DNA of 64,000 bases. Origin: Vespula vulgaris (taxonomy: Eukaryota; Arthropoda; Insecta; Hymenoptera; Vespidae). Under the pieces are notes generated by a model. The model was not told where the DNA came from. It ran no database searches and saw only the letters and a program-made list of their open reading frames with translations. The translations under genes were made by a program, and so were the position numbers. The stretch spans positions 4,643,501-4,707,500 of the forward strand of contig NC_066591.1 in NCBI RefSeq assembly GCF_905475345.1, written 5' to 3'. Shown one piece after another: positions 53,701 to 64,000 of the stretch; the first letter of the stretch is position 1; every line of letters begins with the position of its first letter.

Positions 53701-54936
53701 GTTCTTTACCAAGTAATAATAAGATAATCTCTCCTTCGGTGAGGTTAACGCGTACAATAAATTTTGAAGATATTACCGATTGTATCGATGAAAATCGAAA
53801 TATATCAGTGAGACTTTCGACGCCTTTAAATTCAACTTGTTCGCATCATTCTCCTCTAATTAACGTTGTCAAGGAATCAGAATCTCCAATTGCTAATGTC
53901 AGCAGTTTTGCTTTGTTACCACATAATACTAATCGTTTGAACAAAATTGGAGATATTATTGACGCGAATCTTTCTTCAACCATAGAGGTAAAGAAAAACT
54001 GCAGTTTTAAATCTCACGAGGTCGAAAATGTTTTAGAGACATTTTCTACCGACATGGATCAAAGTTATACTTCTACAGAAAAAAAAATACATATTATGAA
54101 AACTCCAAATATTAAACGTACGAAAGCTTGGACGTGTTGGAATCCAAGAACATGAGAATTACGATTGTGATGAAAAAATTTACGATAATCTCTTTTTTGT
54201 CTCTTTTTTTTTGCAAATCTTTTTTTAACTTTTATTTTTATTATTATTTATTTCTCGAGAAGATAAGACTGATCGAAGGAGATTTTATTTTTATAATGTA
54301 ATATCATTTATTAACAAATTGAATATGCTTGCGTACCAGGCTTGTTTATACGTTAAGAAGTTCATTAAAATGAAGACATTGCAAATATAAGATTTTTATA
54401 ATGTTGGGAAACATGCAGCAACAGTTTTAAAACGATCATTTTAGAACGATCACTATATCAAATTAATGTGAAACGTATTTAGACTTGTACTTGAACGCAC
54501 GCATCAATGTCAATCAATAATTGTATGAGCGTTTGTATATTTGTTAATTAAATACATGCAAGTCATTTCATTGTTTCATAAATTCCCTCGCAATCTGTTA
54601 ATCATCATCACTCTCATAAATCACACCTTTGTCCGACGATCTTTAAATAAATAAATACTTCATGCTCGATCGGTAATATAGAAAAATTCCTTTCTTTTTT
54701 TTCTGTTTTTTTTTTTTCCCCCCTATTATTTACATTACTTTGAAGGAATGATTTAGCTCTTGTTTTTATTCGTATTAAATTATCAGACATAAGTAAACGC
54801 ATGGCCGTTTTTTGACGAGATTAATTCAAGTCACGAATTTGATTTTAATTTTACAGCAGAAAGGAGAGCACAACTTAATAGGAGTCGGTCGCGTACAGGG
54901 CTGGTTGGATCTGGTTTACTTGGAAGAGAGCCATGA
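32676..54936 (+). CDS. dia: Diaphanous-related formin (dia)
   Basis: Fifteen coding exons: 32676-32711, 48089-48271, 48583-48881, 49014-49034, 49475-49784, 49923-50269, 50351-50648, 50790-51128, 51250-51392, 51478-51745, 51824-52066, 52173-52427, 52513-52677, 52792-53035, 54857-54936. They give 1076 aa (1069 without the 21-nt exon); fly Dia is about 1090. Domains in order: Rho-binding segment (MNLTEEKKAPLRQQSESKKR, about 76-95), armadillo-type DID, coiled coil (to about 490), Pro-rich FH1 (about 499-600), FH2 (about 600-1000) with VLDSKAAQNISILLGG and LILLFGNYMNSG, and DAD (GVMDSLMEAL with RRKR). Dia proteins nucleate and elongate unbranched actin at the cortex and cleavage furrow. DAD binding to DID keeps them closed until Rho-GTP binds. 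All junction phases fit. A further intron may follow the stop codon by two bases (54939-55178). Confidence 0.92.
34278..34441. repeat. Long imperfect hairpin in dia intron 1
   Basis: Two arms pair across a 63-base loop: 34278-34298 with 34421-34441 (21 bp perfect), and 34314-34328 with 34392-34406 (15 bp perfect), joined by an imperfect middle with a one-base slip. Weak similarity continues outward for about 15 bases. It could be a short MITE, or a folded RNA when dia is transcribed. It is longer-looped than a typical animal pre-miRNA. Confidence 0.8.
39086..39431 (-). other. GC-richer block with unidentified open frame
   Basis: About 350 bases with much higher GC than the surrounding intron. 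On the minus strand a frame of 79 codons (39325-39086) and an overlapping one of 80 codons (39431-39189) are open. Neither resembles a family I know. It may be a regulatory element, an old insertion or an unrecognised exon. I do not claim a protein. Confidence 0.25.
41487..41579. repeat. (AAT)n microsatellite
   Basis: About 30 AAT units with a few AAAAT interruptions; poly-Ile and poly-Leu frames over it are artefacts. Confidence 0.95.
41692..41731. repeat. (TTTA)n microsatellite
   Basis: About ten TTTA tetranucleotide units followed by a T run. Confidence 0.95.
45958..45972 (+). other. dia: Possible alternative first coding exon of dia
   Basis: ATG ATC ACG GAT TGG is followed by the donor GTAAGA. 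The exon would end in phase 0, exactly as needed to join the dia exon at 48089, giving MITDW before LESWFTRPKK. The start context (CAACAATGA) is good. No promoter is evident and the chance of a short match like this is not negligible. Confidence 0.25.
49014..49034 (+). other. dia: 21-nt microexon of dia
   Basis: It has an acceptor (pyrimidine tract plus CAG) and a donor (AG followed by GTAATT). It is phase 2 at both ends, so it can be included or skipped without shifting the frame. It encodes AFIYYD plus parts of flanking codons, and inclusion gives YYDSDNRYERIQYECIRC. This resembles a YDS-x-N segment that I recall at the same place in mammalian DIAPH1, so inclusion is the likelier form. Confidence 0.55.
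53036..54155 (+). CDS. Candidate alternative C-terminal exons of dia
   Basis: Short form: dia exon 52792-53035 joins 53299-54155 (acceptor TTACAG, matching phase), ending in TGA with a 284-residue tail. Long form: exon 52792 reads on to 53153, joins a 29-nt exon 53226-53254, then 53299-54155. Every junction is in phase and the tail is about 334 residues. The open frame at 53299-54155 is too long for chance in AT-rich DNA. The tail is basic and rich in Ser, Asn, Lys and Arg (for example KPKRVIITKRYKR), and resembles no domain I know. It follows the DAD, so it could alter autoinhibition or localisation. AATAAA signals lie at 54646-54655. It could instead be a separate gene, but no independent start is visible. 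Confidence 0.5.
54646..54655 (+). promoter_or_regulatory. Polyadenylation signals for the alternative dia end
   Basis: Two overlapping AATAAA hexamers about 490 bases after the TGA at 54155 and before the canonical last dia exon. They would permit a transcript ending inside the dia intron. Confidence 0.4.
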
Positions 54937-56335
54937 ACGTAAGTTTACGTTTGTTTACCACTAATTCAAACTGTAAACATCAATAGCACAAGCGATTACA
55001 CAACTAATTATCTTTCGTGTAAATTAAAAAAGAAAAAGTAATAGAAAACAGAAAGAGTACTAAATAAAATTAAATTACTTAAAGTATTAAACATACTTAT
55101 TAGTATTATAATATGTATATTTAGTACTTTAAATATTAGATATAATTTACAAATGGCTAACACGAATCATTCTTGCAGAAACCTTTTAAGTTCAGCAGTA
55201 ATATACCAGAATGTCAGATTTCCGTCCTAAACTTGATGCTGTGATGGTTTTACACTTCGGTTATGTTTGGAATGCCAGAGACAACTAGATAGAACACATG
55301 GTGTTTCATCCAGCAAAGACGCAAGAAATATCGCGTCCGATTATTATTCGTTAATAATAGAACCGTCGGTTGATAATAAGTTTGATAATAGTCTTCCTTA
55401 GGTATTTCGATGTTACTTGGGTACAACGTTTTATCTTGAAATTCTTATAAAATAATTTTACATATAAAAAAGGGAGCTGCGCATCGATATTATTCTAGAA
55501 ATCAAAACGAAAAAGGAACAATTATGACCATGCTGAAAAAATATTTCATCATTATTTTAAGAGATATAATATAATGCTGGTCATTCATGTCAGGATTTTT
55601 AATATTAGAAAATCTAAAATATAATAAAGGGAAAAAGTTGGAATATATTTAATGAATAGGAATCGATGATCTTGGTGCATAATAATTTTTCTTAGTTACG
55701 CTTTTAAAACTTATCGATTTTTGCTCTAAAATGAAGTTTCATTGTAAATCGAGTCAGTCATACGTACCTACGTATCTTTCATTATTCTATCCTTTTTTGT
55801 CCCTTTTTATTTTATTTATTTATTTTTTTTTTTTTATAAAATGCGCTTGTACGAGGACACTGAAAACGGCTCTGATTTAAAGACGATTGATAATTTGGTG
55901 CTCGATAATCCGTAAGAAAATTTTCAAATGTTGTGGTAATCAAAATTAATCGTAATCGCGTTTGATTAATAACCAAAGATCAACTAATTTCTTTGTCATT
56001 ATCAGCCGTTACGAAGATGATTATAAAATTCAAACGATACGTTGATTCAACGTTGATATAACGTTAGTTATGTCGTCCTAGTGATATTTAAACATATACA
56101 TACACACAGAGCAGACACATATACACACGTACGCACGCACGCATGCACGCGCTCAAACACATCTCGACATACTTGTGCAAAGTGTGAGTGCGTATTGCCA
56201 ATATATTTTATACGTGTATAGTATATATGCACATAAGTTTTGTATAGATGTAATTGCAATGTTACTATTATTGTATAATGTTAGATAGCGTTGGATAATT
56301 AAAAGATCACTGTAAAGTACTTGTCGAGGAAACTA

Positions 56336-56337
<2 letters not shown>

Positions 56338-56381
<44 letters not shown>

Positions 56382-56500
56382 ATGTATATATATATATATG
56401 CATACATATATTATATACATATGTCATATATATCATATGTATATATATACAAACATATACATATATATATATACATATACATATACATATATGTTCGTCT
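56338..56500. repeat. AT-rich microsatellite cluster
   Basis: Several (AT)n and (TATG)n tracts within about 160 bases. Confidence 0.9.
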
Positions 56501-56783
56501 CTATTCCATTATAGCGTAAGTGATAATGGAAGACAAAAATGTGTTCTTAATTTTTATTAAATAAGACAATTATACACAGGGAGAAGGAACGTGTGCTCCG
56601 AATTGCGCACGTCTTTTGTGATATGCAATTGTTTTTATACTATACGAAGAGCATTACTTACGTTAGAAGAAGGAGAAACAGGTGTTTTCTATTATTCTTT
56701 CTTGCAATGTAAACCCTCATTCGAAAGTATTGCATTTATAGGAAAATGTTCAGATATAGTCTTGCAAATTGATATTCAGGTGG

Positions 56784-56822
<39 letters not shown>

Positions 56823-58249
56823 TATTTTTAATGAGAATCACACACTGGTGCAAGTTCCAATCAAGTGATATGTTTGTACATAGTTGCTACATCGTCTAAC
56901 TTTAAGAAGGCACAAACTTTTCATTTTATAAACTGCTAAATAGAATATAAATGTATATATATATACACGTCCGAGGATAAGTAGAGAAATTAACGCGATC
57001 AGGCAGAACGATATATTTCATAAAAAAATAAAAAAAAATTAAAAAATAAAGAAAAAGCGTTCTGTTCGGATCGGTATACTCATGAGAACGATAAGTATAA
57101 TTTTTCGGTAATACGGTGCCAAATTTCCGATTACATGTATACATATTTCGTAGGACATGGGATAAACAATTCTATTTTACTTTCTATATCCAATATATCA
57201 GCTTATTTTACAATATAAATTTTATAATCGTGCCTACAAAAATCGCTCTATAATACACAATTGAATTTATTTTTCGAATCTCAAAGTTCGTACGCGATGA
57301 TAATAAAATTGTTCATATTGTAGTTTAATACCGAAACTTAAGATAAAATTTGTATCTATAATGTGAATATGTGAATTTTAATAATATTAATGTATTATTA
57401 TTGAGACACACAAGACATCACATAGCAAATTGTATTCATTTGATATTCCCGATATGTAAATATTTTATATATTATTATACATGATTCCTACACACATATA
57501 TACACACACGTGTGTGTCTGTGTGTGTGTGTGTATATATATGTATGTATATTATGCGTGGATAAAAGTAGGAGGTTTAAGCAATACCGATGTTAAAAGAA
57601 AACCGGGAAAACATATGTGTCTACATATCTACTCTCGCAAGAGCAAGTTAGAATTGTACGTTTACTCGATAAGGATGGAAAGTGAAAAGCGCGAGAAATC
57701 CCGTTTGGTTTAAATACTGCCACCAATGGAATGAAGAAATTGCCGTTTGTACGAAAACGATTGCGTGCGAATAAGGAATGATTGCGAACTGTTAAAAATG
57801 CATATTTGCAATCGAAGCGATCTAACTACTATATAAATGGCATTTCAAATTTAGACGAAGGCCGGCCAAGAGCTATATAACGTTGTTGTAATTAATTTTA
57901 TTTTGTATGTAAGTTTCCTAGTACCATTATCTCGGTTTTATAATGCTCATGTAATTATAGTCGAGTCAATAATTAGTCACAGTCATTCCAGCGAATGACT
58001 CGTCTTCGATCATTCGCCGAACAATAATCGTTTCGTCTTTCGATAGAAAGAAAGATCGACGAAATAAAACAAAATTTAATATCATCGTCTTCTATTGTTT
58101 CATCTCGGTTTCTTTAAGGTTTCTTCGTTTTTTCTTTTTTTTTTTTTTCCCTATAAACGTGTATATAAAAATGATTTTTCAAACGAGACTGATCTGTACG
58201 AATGCATATATTTCAATAGATTTTTCCTTTTCGCGGGTAAAAACACGAG

Positions 58250-58309
58250 CCAATGGGATGACTCGTTCGTGATGACGTCATCGAAGAGTAGATTCCTATG
58301 CTATTTAAA
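58250..58309 (+). promoter_or_regulatory. CCAAT - CRE - TATA promoter-like cluster
   Basis: CCAAT at 58250-58254, a perfect palindromic CRE TGACGTCA at 58273-58280, and TATTTAAAA at 58302-58310, in that order within 60 bases. A start site would be expected near 58333. GC is raised around it. It lies 1.8 kb upstream of the ATG at 60122 and could drive an upstream first exon of that gene. Confidence 0.45.
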
Positions 58310-59846
58310 AGTGATCGCGCGCGTACACACACGAGTCTAACGCGAGCATTGTAATTTACATGAAAGCGAATTTAAGATCGATCTCGTTACATTACTATCT
58401 TCGATATAAATCGTCGACCAATCGTCGATCGTATTGAGAACCGTATCGATCTTTTTCTTATCGCTTTCGTTCGATGTAACATGGCCGTTAGGTCGGTCTC
58501 GACTCGTTTAACGCGTTTCGTTTTTCAAAGTATAACTTCGTAAAACCTCGTGAGACTTCGTTTCGGTAGAGCCAATCGGAAGTTGGCGTGTCTAAGCAGG
58601 TGTTTTCGCGTAATAATACTCATGCTAATCGGAGCAGCCGAATTTTCGGTTAAAGTAGTCCTCGTCAGTCCCTCGTCCGGTCGTTATACGTACACACAAA
58701 TAGATTCGAATACGTTAATTTCGGTTCGTCCAAACGAGAATATTCGAATTCGTGGACTACTTTTCAACTGTATCTTGTAAAAGAACGAAAAGAGAAACAA
58801 AGGAAACTTGTTTTTGATTAATCGAATAAAAAAAAAAAAACGTCGAAGAAGCGAGTTTTAATTTCGAGAAAAGAAAACATTCGATGTATATTTGTTAATT
58901 TCTTCAGGGACGCACCGGCACGCACACGTAAACTTATTAGTTCGTCTCTTTGAGTTTCAATATTTCTTTAGAAAAGAATAAAAAAGAGAAAAGGAAGAAC
59001 AAGGAAAAGATGAAGATACGACGAAGTTTTGTTCGTTGTAAAAGAATACTTTTACGTTTTACCTTGAATTAAGGTTAAGATTGTACATATTGAAAAGTTC
59101 ATATTTCTGTTATTTGATAAAAAGAATTATATACAAAGCTATGATAAAAAAATATATTCGATTTCAATAATACGTATTGAATCTAGATAGATATAACGAT
59201 ATTAACAGTAATTTACTAGAAATTATTAGAATTACACGTGCGTGTCGAGTGTTCGTCTAAAGAGGTTAAGGTATGAAGAAAAATAAAAATAATAGAAAAA
59301 ATGTCGTAAATGGGAAATAACAAGGATTGAAGAAATTCATTCTGATTGGGTAAAAGAGGTAAATATTCGATATACGGTCTTTACACGGTACTTTTTTTTT
59401 AATGATTTTTTTTTTTTCGAATGCTACGTATAGTGTAAAAAAGCAGTTTTGTATATATATAAACGTACATACATATCCAAGTATACACATATACAAGTAT
59501 ACACATATACAGCAGACATACGATAGTCCAATTTTTTCGTTTGAAATTTTAATCAAAAGGGTATCCTTTGTTCGGTATCGTGCAAGTTGTTAGCAGGGTT
59601 CGAACGGATCGAGATCGGCGGGAATCGAGCGGCAAGTATACTCACCGCGTATACTTCATAGTAGTAGTCGCTCGTCGGAAAGCCGCGAACGTTGTGCTCG
59701 GCTCGGTGCCACTTGTAGTTCGATGTCGGAGAGCGTTCCGAGTTGACCGCGCGCGCGCGCGCAACATACAGCAGACGTTTTCTTACCTGCCAGTCTCGGA
59801 CTCTCCTTTGCCTCTTTTATATCGTTTGTATCGTTCGTCTGTGCTT

Positions 59847-59960
59847 CTTCTTCTTCTTCTTCTTCTTCTTCTTCCTCTTCCTCTTCTTCTTTTTCTTTTT
59901 TTTTTCTTTTTCTTCTTCTCCTTCTTTTTCTTCTTCCTCCCTCCTACTTTTCTTTCGATT
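59847..59960 (+). repeat. (TTC)n / pyrimidine tract
   Basis: About 14 TTC units with CTC interruptions, followed by mixed T/C sequence. It is probably in the 5' UTR of the gene starting at 60122. Phe/Leu and Lys/Glu frames across it are artefacts. Confidence 0.9.
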
Positions 59961-60121
59961 TTTCTTTCTTTCTTTATTTAATCTGTATTTTTTATTTTTT
60001 TCCTTCATTCGATCTTTCTTCATTCTTCGTTCGATCTTCCTCGAGTGTGTGCTTTTCATTGTCCTACCGTTGCTATCGTTAGTACGATTTTCGTGAGGAA
60101 GGATAGAATGCGAAGGATACC

Positions 60122-60187
60122 ATGAACGTACCCATCGTGTCAGGCGACATCGTAGACGATGAAGATTACAAGCCACGTTTCGTCAGG
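60122..60187 (+). CDS. First coding exon of an unidentified gene (continues past window)
   Basis: The ATG at 60122 (context ATACCATGAAC) opens a 22-codon exon beginning MNVPIVSGDIVDDEDYKPRF and ending in phase 0 at AGG followed by the strong donor GTAAGT. The upstream DNA is GC-richer and CT-rich, like a 5' UTR, and the peptide is acidic, as the cytoplasmic start of many proteins is. No second exon is visible to 64000, so the first intron exceeds 3.8 kb. I do not recognise the protein. Confidence 0.55.
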
Positions 60188-60225
60188 GTAAGTTCATTCA
60201 TTTGAAATTTTTATTTACGAGTTTA

Positions 60226-60252
60226 CGAACGAACGAACGAACGAACGAACGA
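60226..60252. repeat. (CGAA)n microsatellite
   Basis: About six CGAA/ACGA tetranucleotide units. Confidence 0.9.
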
Positions 60253-61373
60253 TCGATGACGACGAGAATGACAAACGCTACGAAGGTTTTGATTAATCGT
60301 CTTATTCGCTCCTTTTATTTTTATTCAACTCTCTTTTCCAAAGTAAAATTCAATTGCTTCTTTTTCTTCTTCTTTCTCGTTTCTTTTATTTTCACTTTTA
60401 ACAACAATCGTCCGACTGAGAAATTTTATGCGAAGTTATACGAGTTATCGCGTTTAAAAATATATGCTGGTTCTTGTTTTATTTTTCTTAATTTTGAGAA
60501 TGATACTTGTTTTGTAACTTTAAGGAAGAAAAAGAAGAAGGAGAAGGAAAAATCTTTTCAATCACGATTAGAGATAATTAAATCGTTATCCTTATTGCGC
60601 TGTAAGTTAATACGAACGTTATATACGAAGATATTTAATAACATTGTTTACGTTATTTCTTGATTATAGTTGATATAAATGAAACTCATTAGCATACCTA
60701 ATAATACTAAATCTTTCATATTTCTGATTACTTGGTAATCTTTGAAATTAGTTGTTATTTTTGAGATGACTAGGAAATATATATATATATATATATGTAT
60801 ATATAATAAGGGTATACATATGCATGTGTATATGTATTTGAATTCTATATTATTAAAATCAATGACACAATAATTTAACGACCTGCTTGTTACTTCTATT
60901 TATTATTATCGAAGTAATATTGTATTCAATACAAGCACCGTTAATGTCTCCTCACGTCGTTCGAATCTATCAGCTGTCTCGCATCGAGTTACGATATATC
61001 CCTTCTTCGAGTTCTCGATTTATCGATTTATGAACGATGATGCCTTCCACGGTATTTCTTTTGGAAAATATCAATTTGCTTCTAATCTGTAATCGTAAGA
61101 ACAATCATGAAAAACGATTCGAAATGTTAATTAAATTCGAAGGTTAACTTTTTCGAGTTTTTCTAATAATTCCCGATGATAATGGAATTTGTAAGTGTAA
61201 TACGTTTATAAGTAAATAATAGTGGATATTTAAAGACGTCGTTAAACGATATTGAATGACATTTAAAGGTAACGTGGGTGAGTACACCATACCGTCATTC
61301 GGTCGTACGGTGATGATATTTAAATGGTGATGTGTAAAAAAATAAAAATAAAAATCGAAAAATGCGATCGATC

Positions 61374-61374
61374 G

Positions 61375-61414
<40 letters not shown>

Positions 61415-61431
61415 GTCTATGTATCTATCTA
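61374..61431. repeat. (CTAT)n microsatellite
   Basis: About 12 CTAT units, with one CTGT and one GTAT variant near the right end. Confidence 0.95.
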
Positions 61432-62341
61432 ACTATTTTTTCACGAGTACACCAAGACGCGTACGATACGATAAATTTCACCGAGTTCGACCTTTACTTA
61501 CTAGTTGTTACTCCGTTGAGATAGGAATGAAAATCCAAGCGGTCATTATCGGATGGCGCAAGGAAGACGAAGAAGAATTTCCTTTCACTCGAAGGTATCA
61601 GTATAAGCTTCCTAAACGTTTACCGAGATATTCCTTCAGTGTTTGTCACGTATTTTCATAAGAATTTTAAAGAAAATAGAAAGAAAGAAAGAGTATATCA
61701 ATACTAATGAAATATATATATATATGTATGTATGTATATACGTATGTAATTGGAGTTTTCGAAGTATATGTATACGTATATATTCCAGTAATTATAAAAA
61801 TGATCTTTGATTCCATGAATGAATAACGTTTGTTCATCATTACATACATATTTAACGATATGAAACATAAAAGAAACGATAAGTTAAATAATTGAATATT
61901 TTTTATTCAGACAGATATATTATTAATATATACCTAGTCATATATTTTATATAGAATGTATGTATATTTATTAAACATTTGTCATCAAAATTTTTTCAAG
62001 CAGAAAACCTAAAAAGTTTGTATATAAAATAATCTTTTTTTGTTGTTGTTATTTTTTTTTCCCCTAAAATCTATAAATACATACATTGTCTTGCGACAAG
62101 AAGGTCATACTATTTCAAATAACATAAAACTTTTTTGTCACGTACATACTCACTTACATACCACACATAGATATCTATTATTCTTTATCGGAAGTTTTTT
62201 TTTTCTTTTCTGTTTTTTTTTCCTGTCAGACTTCTTCGAAGTTGAAAGACAGAAATAGAAGACCACGAAGGAGCATCTTTTGTTAAGAGGAAAGTCTAAG
62301 AACGTGTAAAAGACAACAAACGTAAATTCCAATGATATATA

Positions 62342-62860
62342 CAGGGTGTCTCAGGTTTAAACGATCGAACTTGACCAACCATGTGAGTACGTTTTATGAG
62401 TGATGAAATAAAAAAGAAAAAAAAAATGTTATATAAATATAAGTCCGCAGAGGCTTTATATAAAAAAGTCATAAGAAAAATATGAGACTCGAGAGAAATA
62501 GCGAGTTCGTTGTTGATATATCACAATGTAATAATAATAAAAGTGTTAAGAATTGATTGAAAGGATTAATGGTCCCCATTCAATTCTGAACTGAAGCAAA
62601 ATAAGCATGAAATTCGGAGAGTGACGAATTCAATCTTTCTACGATGTCAAGCTTGCATTCGAAACGGAGGACGACATTTTGAAATGGAAATATAAATCGA
62701 TCTTTTCTTTTTTTTCTTCTTTTGTTTAAGATAATACAACGTGACAATAATAAAATGAATTTTTTTATGAATTTTATATAACCATTTTTTTCTCTCTTTT
62801 TATTTTTATTCAAAGAATATATTCAAGTGAAGTTTGATCGTTTTAATGTGAAACGTTATG
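62342..62860. mobile_element. Degenerate inverted-repeat (MITE-like) element
   Basis: The left end begins CAGGGTGTCTCAGG. Block 62356-62372 matches the reverse complement of 62830-62846 at 15 of 17 positions, and a looser AT-rich similarity continues inward from both ends. There is no coding capacity. The inner left arm (TATATAAATATA, then GCTTT) recalls the element at 21695, so the two may be related. The exact right border is unclear. Confidence 0.45.
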
Positions 62861-63056
62861 TATAATACGAACGATCCGAGGAACATGAGGAAAGGAAAGA
62901 ATATATGAAAATTATAATGAATTGATCGTTGTTATCTACAGGAGATATTAAAAAACGATTAAATATGTCTTAGGGATCTGCCGTGTTATCTAACTTTATC
63001 CTTCGTATTGCCGTATACACAATGTTATCTCGTAAGGTAGATAGATAGAGATAGAT

Positions 63057-63062
<6 letters not shown>

Positions 63063-63114
<52 letters not shown>
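63063..63114. repeat. (GA)n microsatellite
   Basis: About 26 uninterrupted GA units. Confidence 0.95.
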
Positions 63115-63118
<4 letters not shown>

Positions 63119-63160
63119 GAACTCCTTATATATGTAAACACGTATATCCATAGGTATATA

Positions 63161-63661
63161 CAGGATATTTCAAAAGACATGGACATAATTTCATTGTTTG
63201 ATTCGATACACTAAAATAAAAAAAATGTTCGTACTAACATATCTTCAATGTAAACTTAGCCATTTATTTATTATACCAATCGTTATTTATCTCTGCTTTA
63301 ATAGAAATTGCATGAAGTAAACACTTTTATATTCAAATACAATCTTCTAGACATCTCACCATTGAGATTTCGACTGGTTCAAAGTCGTCTGGTATTACTT
63401 TGAATTTGTTGTAAAAAACGTTGTAAAAAGCTTTGTCTTTACCATAAATAAAAATCTATTGAATTTAACTTAATTGCTATTTTGAACGAGCGAAGTCTTA
63501 GTAATGTATTATTTCGAGCAATTTTTTGATAAACGATTGATACGATATTAAAATGGCTATTAATATCTCGGAAACAAAGATCGTAAATTTTATTTTTGGA
63601 TTCGTATTTTATTCTGCTCAAAATCTATTAGTCAAGTTGCGTGTCATATCTTTTGAAACAT

Positions 63662-63666
<5 letters not shown>
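63161..63666. mobile_element. Short inverted-repeat element, TA-flanked
   Basis: The left end AGGATATTTCAAAAGACATG matches the reverse complement of the right end (63644-63664) with about three mismatches in 20. TATA flanks both ends. The interior (about 500 bases) has no open frame of note. The structure suggests a non-autonomous DNA transposon of mariner type or a similar repeat. Confidence 0.5.

Positions 63667-63705
<39 letters not shown>
63664..63705. repeat. (AT)n microsatellite
   Basis: About 20 TA units directly abutting the right end of the inverted-repeat element. Confidence 0.95.
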
Positions 63706-63711
<6 letters not shown>

Positions 63712-64000
63712 CATATATGGAATCGTTATCTCCTAACGTGGAAACTGTAACACGCACGAGCCGTGACTTTGATGCACGCGCATCGAGAGAGCGCGTCGCG
63801 TGCGTATACGTTGTTGTTGGTACCTTAAAGATCTCTGCAATTATTTCAATGAAACGAGGAAAAAGTCACCTGACTTTTCTATTGTTCTTCGCTTGATTTC
63901 ACGTCTCACGTTTCGCTTCGCTCTCTCGTGATCTTACGAAAATTTCTTCCGTTCTATTCGTCTTAACTCGGATCTTAACCATTCTAAAAACAATTTTTCA

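Larger units (their letters stand above)
54937..60121. other. dia 3' UTR and spacer to the next gene
   Basis: No coding exon was supported in this stretch. A likely 3' UTR intron of dia runs from 54939 (GTAAGT) to 55178 (TTGCAG). AT and GT microsatellites occur at about 56340-56500 and 57508-57550. A promoter-like cluster lies at 58250-58309. The stretch 59570-60121 is GC-richer, then CT-rich, and is probably the promoter and 5' UTR of the gene starting at 60122. Confidence 0.55.
60188..64000 (+). other. Intron 1 of the unidentified gene
   Basis: AT-rich with no supported exon. It contains CGAA repeats (60226-60252), CTAT repeats (61374-61431), two inverted-repeat elements (62342-62860 and 63161-63666), a GA tract and an AT tract. 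The last 250 bases are GC- and CpG-richer (GAGAGCGCGTCGCGTGCG near 63787), but no exon could be called there. Confidence 0.5.

Noticed and set aside
59743..60176. Poly-Phe/Leu and Lys/Glu-rich frames
   Set aside because: Low-complexity translation of a TTC/CT tract in a likely 5' UTR.

Overview
The window looks like nuclear DNA from an insect, probably a hymenopteran (wasp, ant or bee). The evidence is AT-rich DNA with many (GA)n, (TC)n, (AT)n and AAT microsatellites, short GT-AG introns inside compact genes, one very long first intron, and protein sequences of clear arthropod type. The order assignment is an impression, not a computed result. I see no bacterial features, CRISPR array, tRNA or rRNA.

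Five complete protein-coding genes could be rebuilt exon by exon with matching splice phases. From left to right they are: an RPRD2-type RNA polymerase II CTD-interacting protein (minus, 9191-13859); Spred, a Sprouty-related EVH1 protein (plus, 16529-20090); ferredoxin-2/adrenodoxin-like (minus, 24976-25800); cyclin C (plus, 26927-28049); and the TFIIH p52 subunit Tfb2/GTF2H4 (minus, 28689-30501). A sixth gene, the formin diaphanous (plus, 32676-54936), was rebuilt across its whole coding region, including a 15.4-kb first intron. A seventh gene starts at 60122 on the plus strand. Only its first coding exon is inside the window and I could not identify it.

Layout: 1-9190 has no recognisable gene, only simple repeats and one GC-richer block. 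Neighbouring genes are mostly head-to-head (RPRD2/Spred, Fdx2/CycC, Tfb2/dia) or tail-to-tail (Spred/Fdx2, CycC/Tfb2). Three of the six recognised genes (RPRD2, cyclin C, TFIIH p52) act on or around the RNA polymerase II CTD. Spred (Ras/MAPK inhibition), Fdx2 (mitochondrial Fe-S synthesis) and dia (Rho-driven actin assembly) are unrelated to that theme.

The most interesting signal is a second possible C-terminus for diaphanous. A 284-codon open frame at 53299-54155 has an acceptor whose phase fits the dia donor at 53035. It also fits, through two small intermediate coding segments, a longer read-through form. Both forms would add a basic Ser/Asn-rich tail of about 284-334 residues after the autoregulatory DAD. 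Other points are a probable GC-AG intron in RPRD2, repeated D-x-D-x-R motifs in RPRD2, a 50-residue insertion in the Spred EVH1 domain, a 21-nt microexon in the dia DID region, a long hairpin in dia intron 1, three MITE-like inverted-repeat elements, and a CCAAT/CRE/TATA-type promoter upstream of the unidentified gene.
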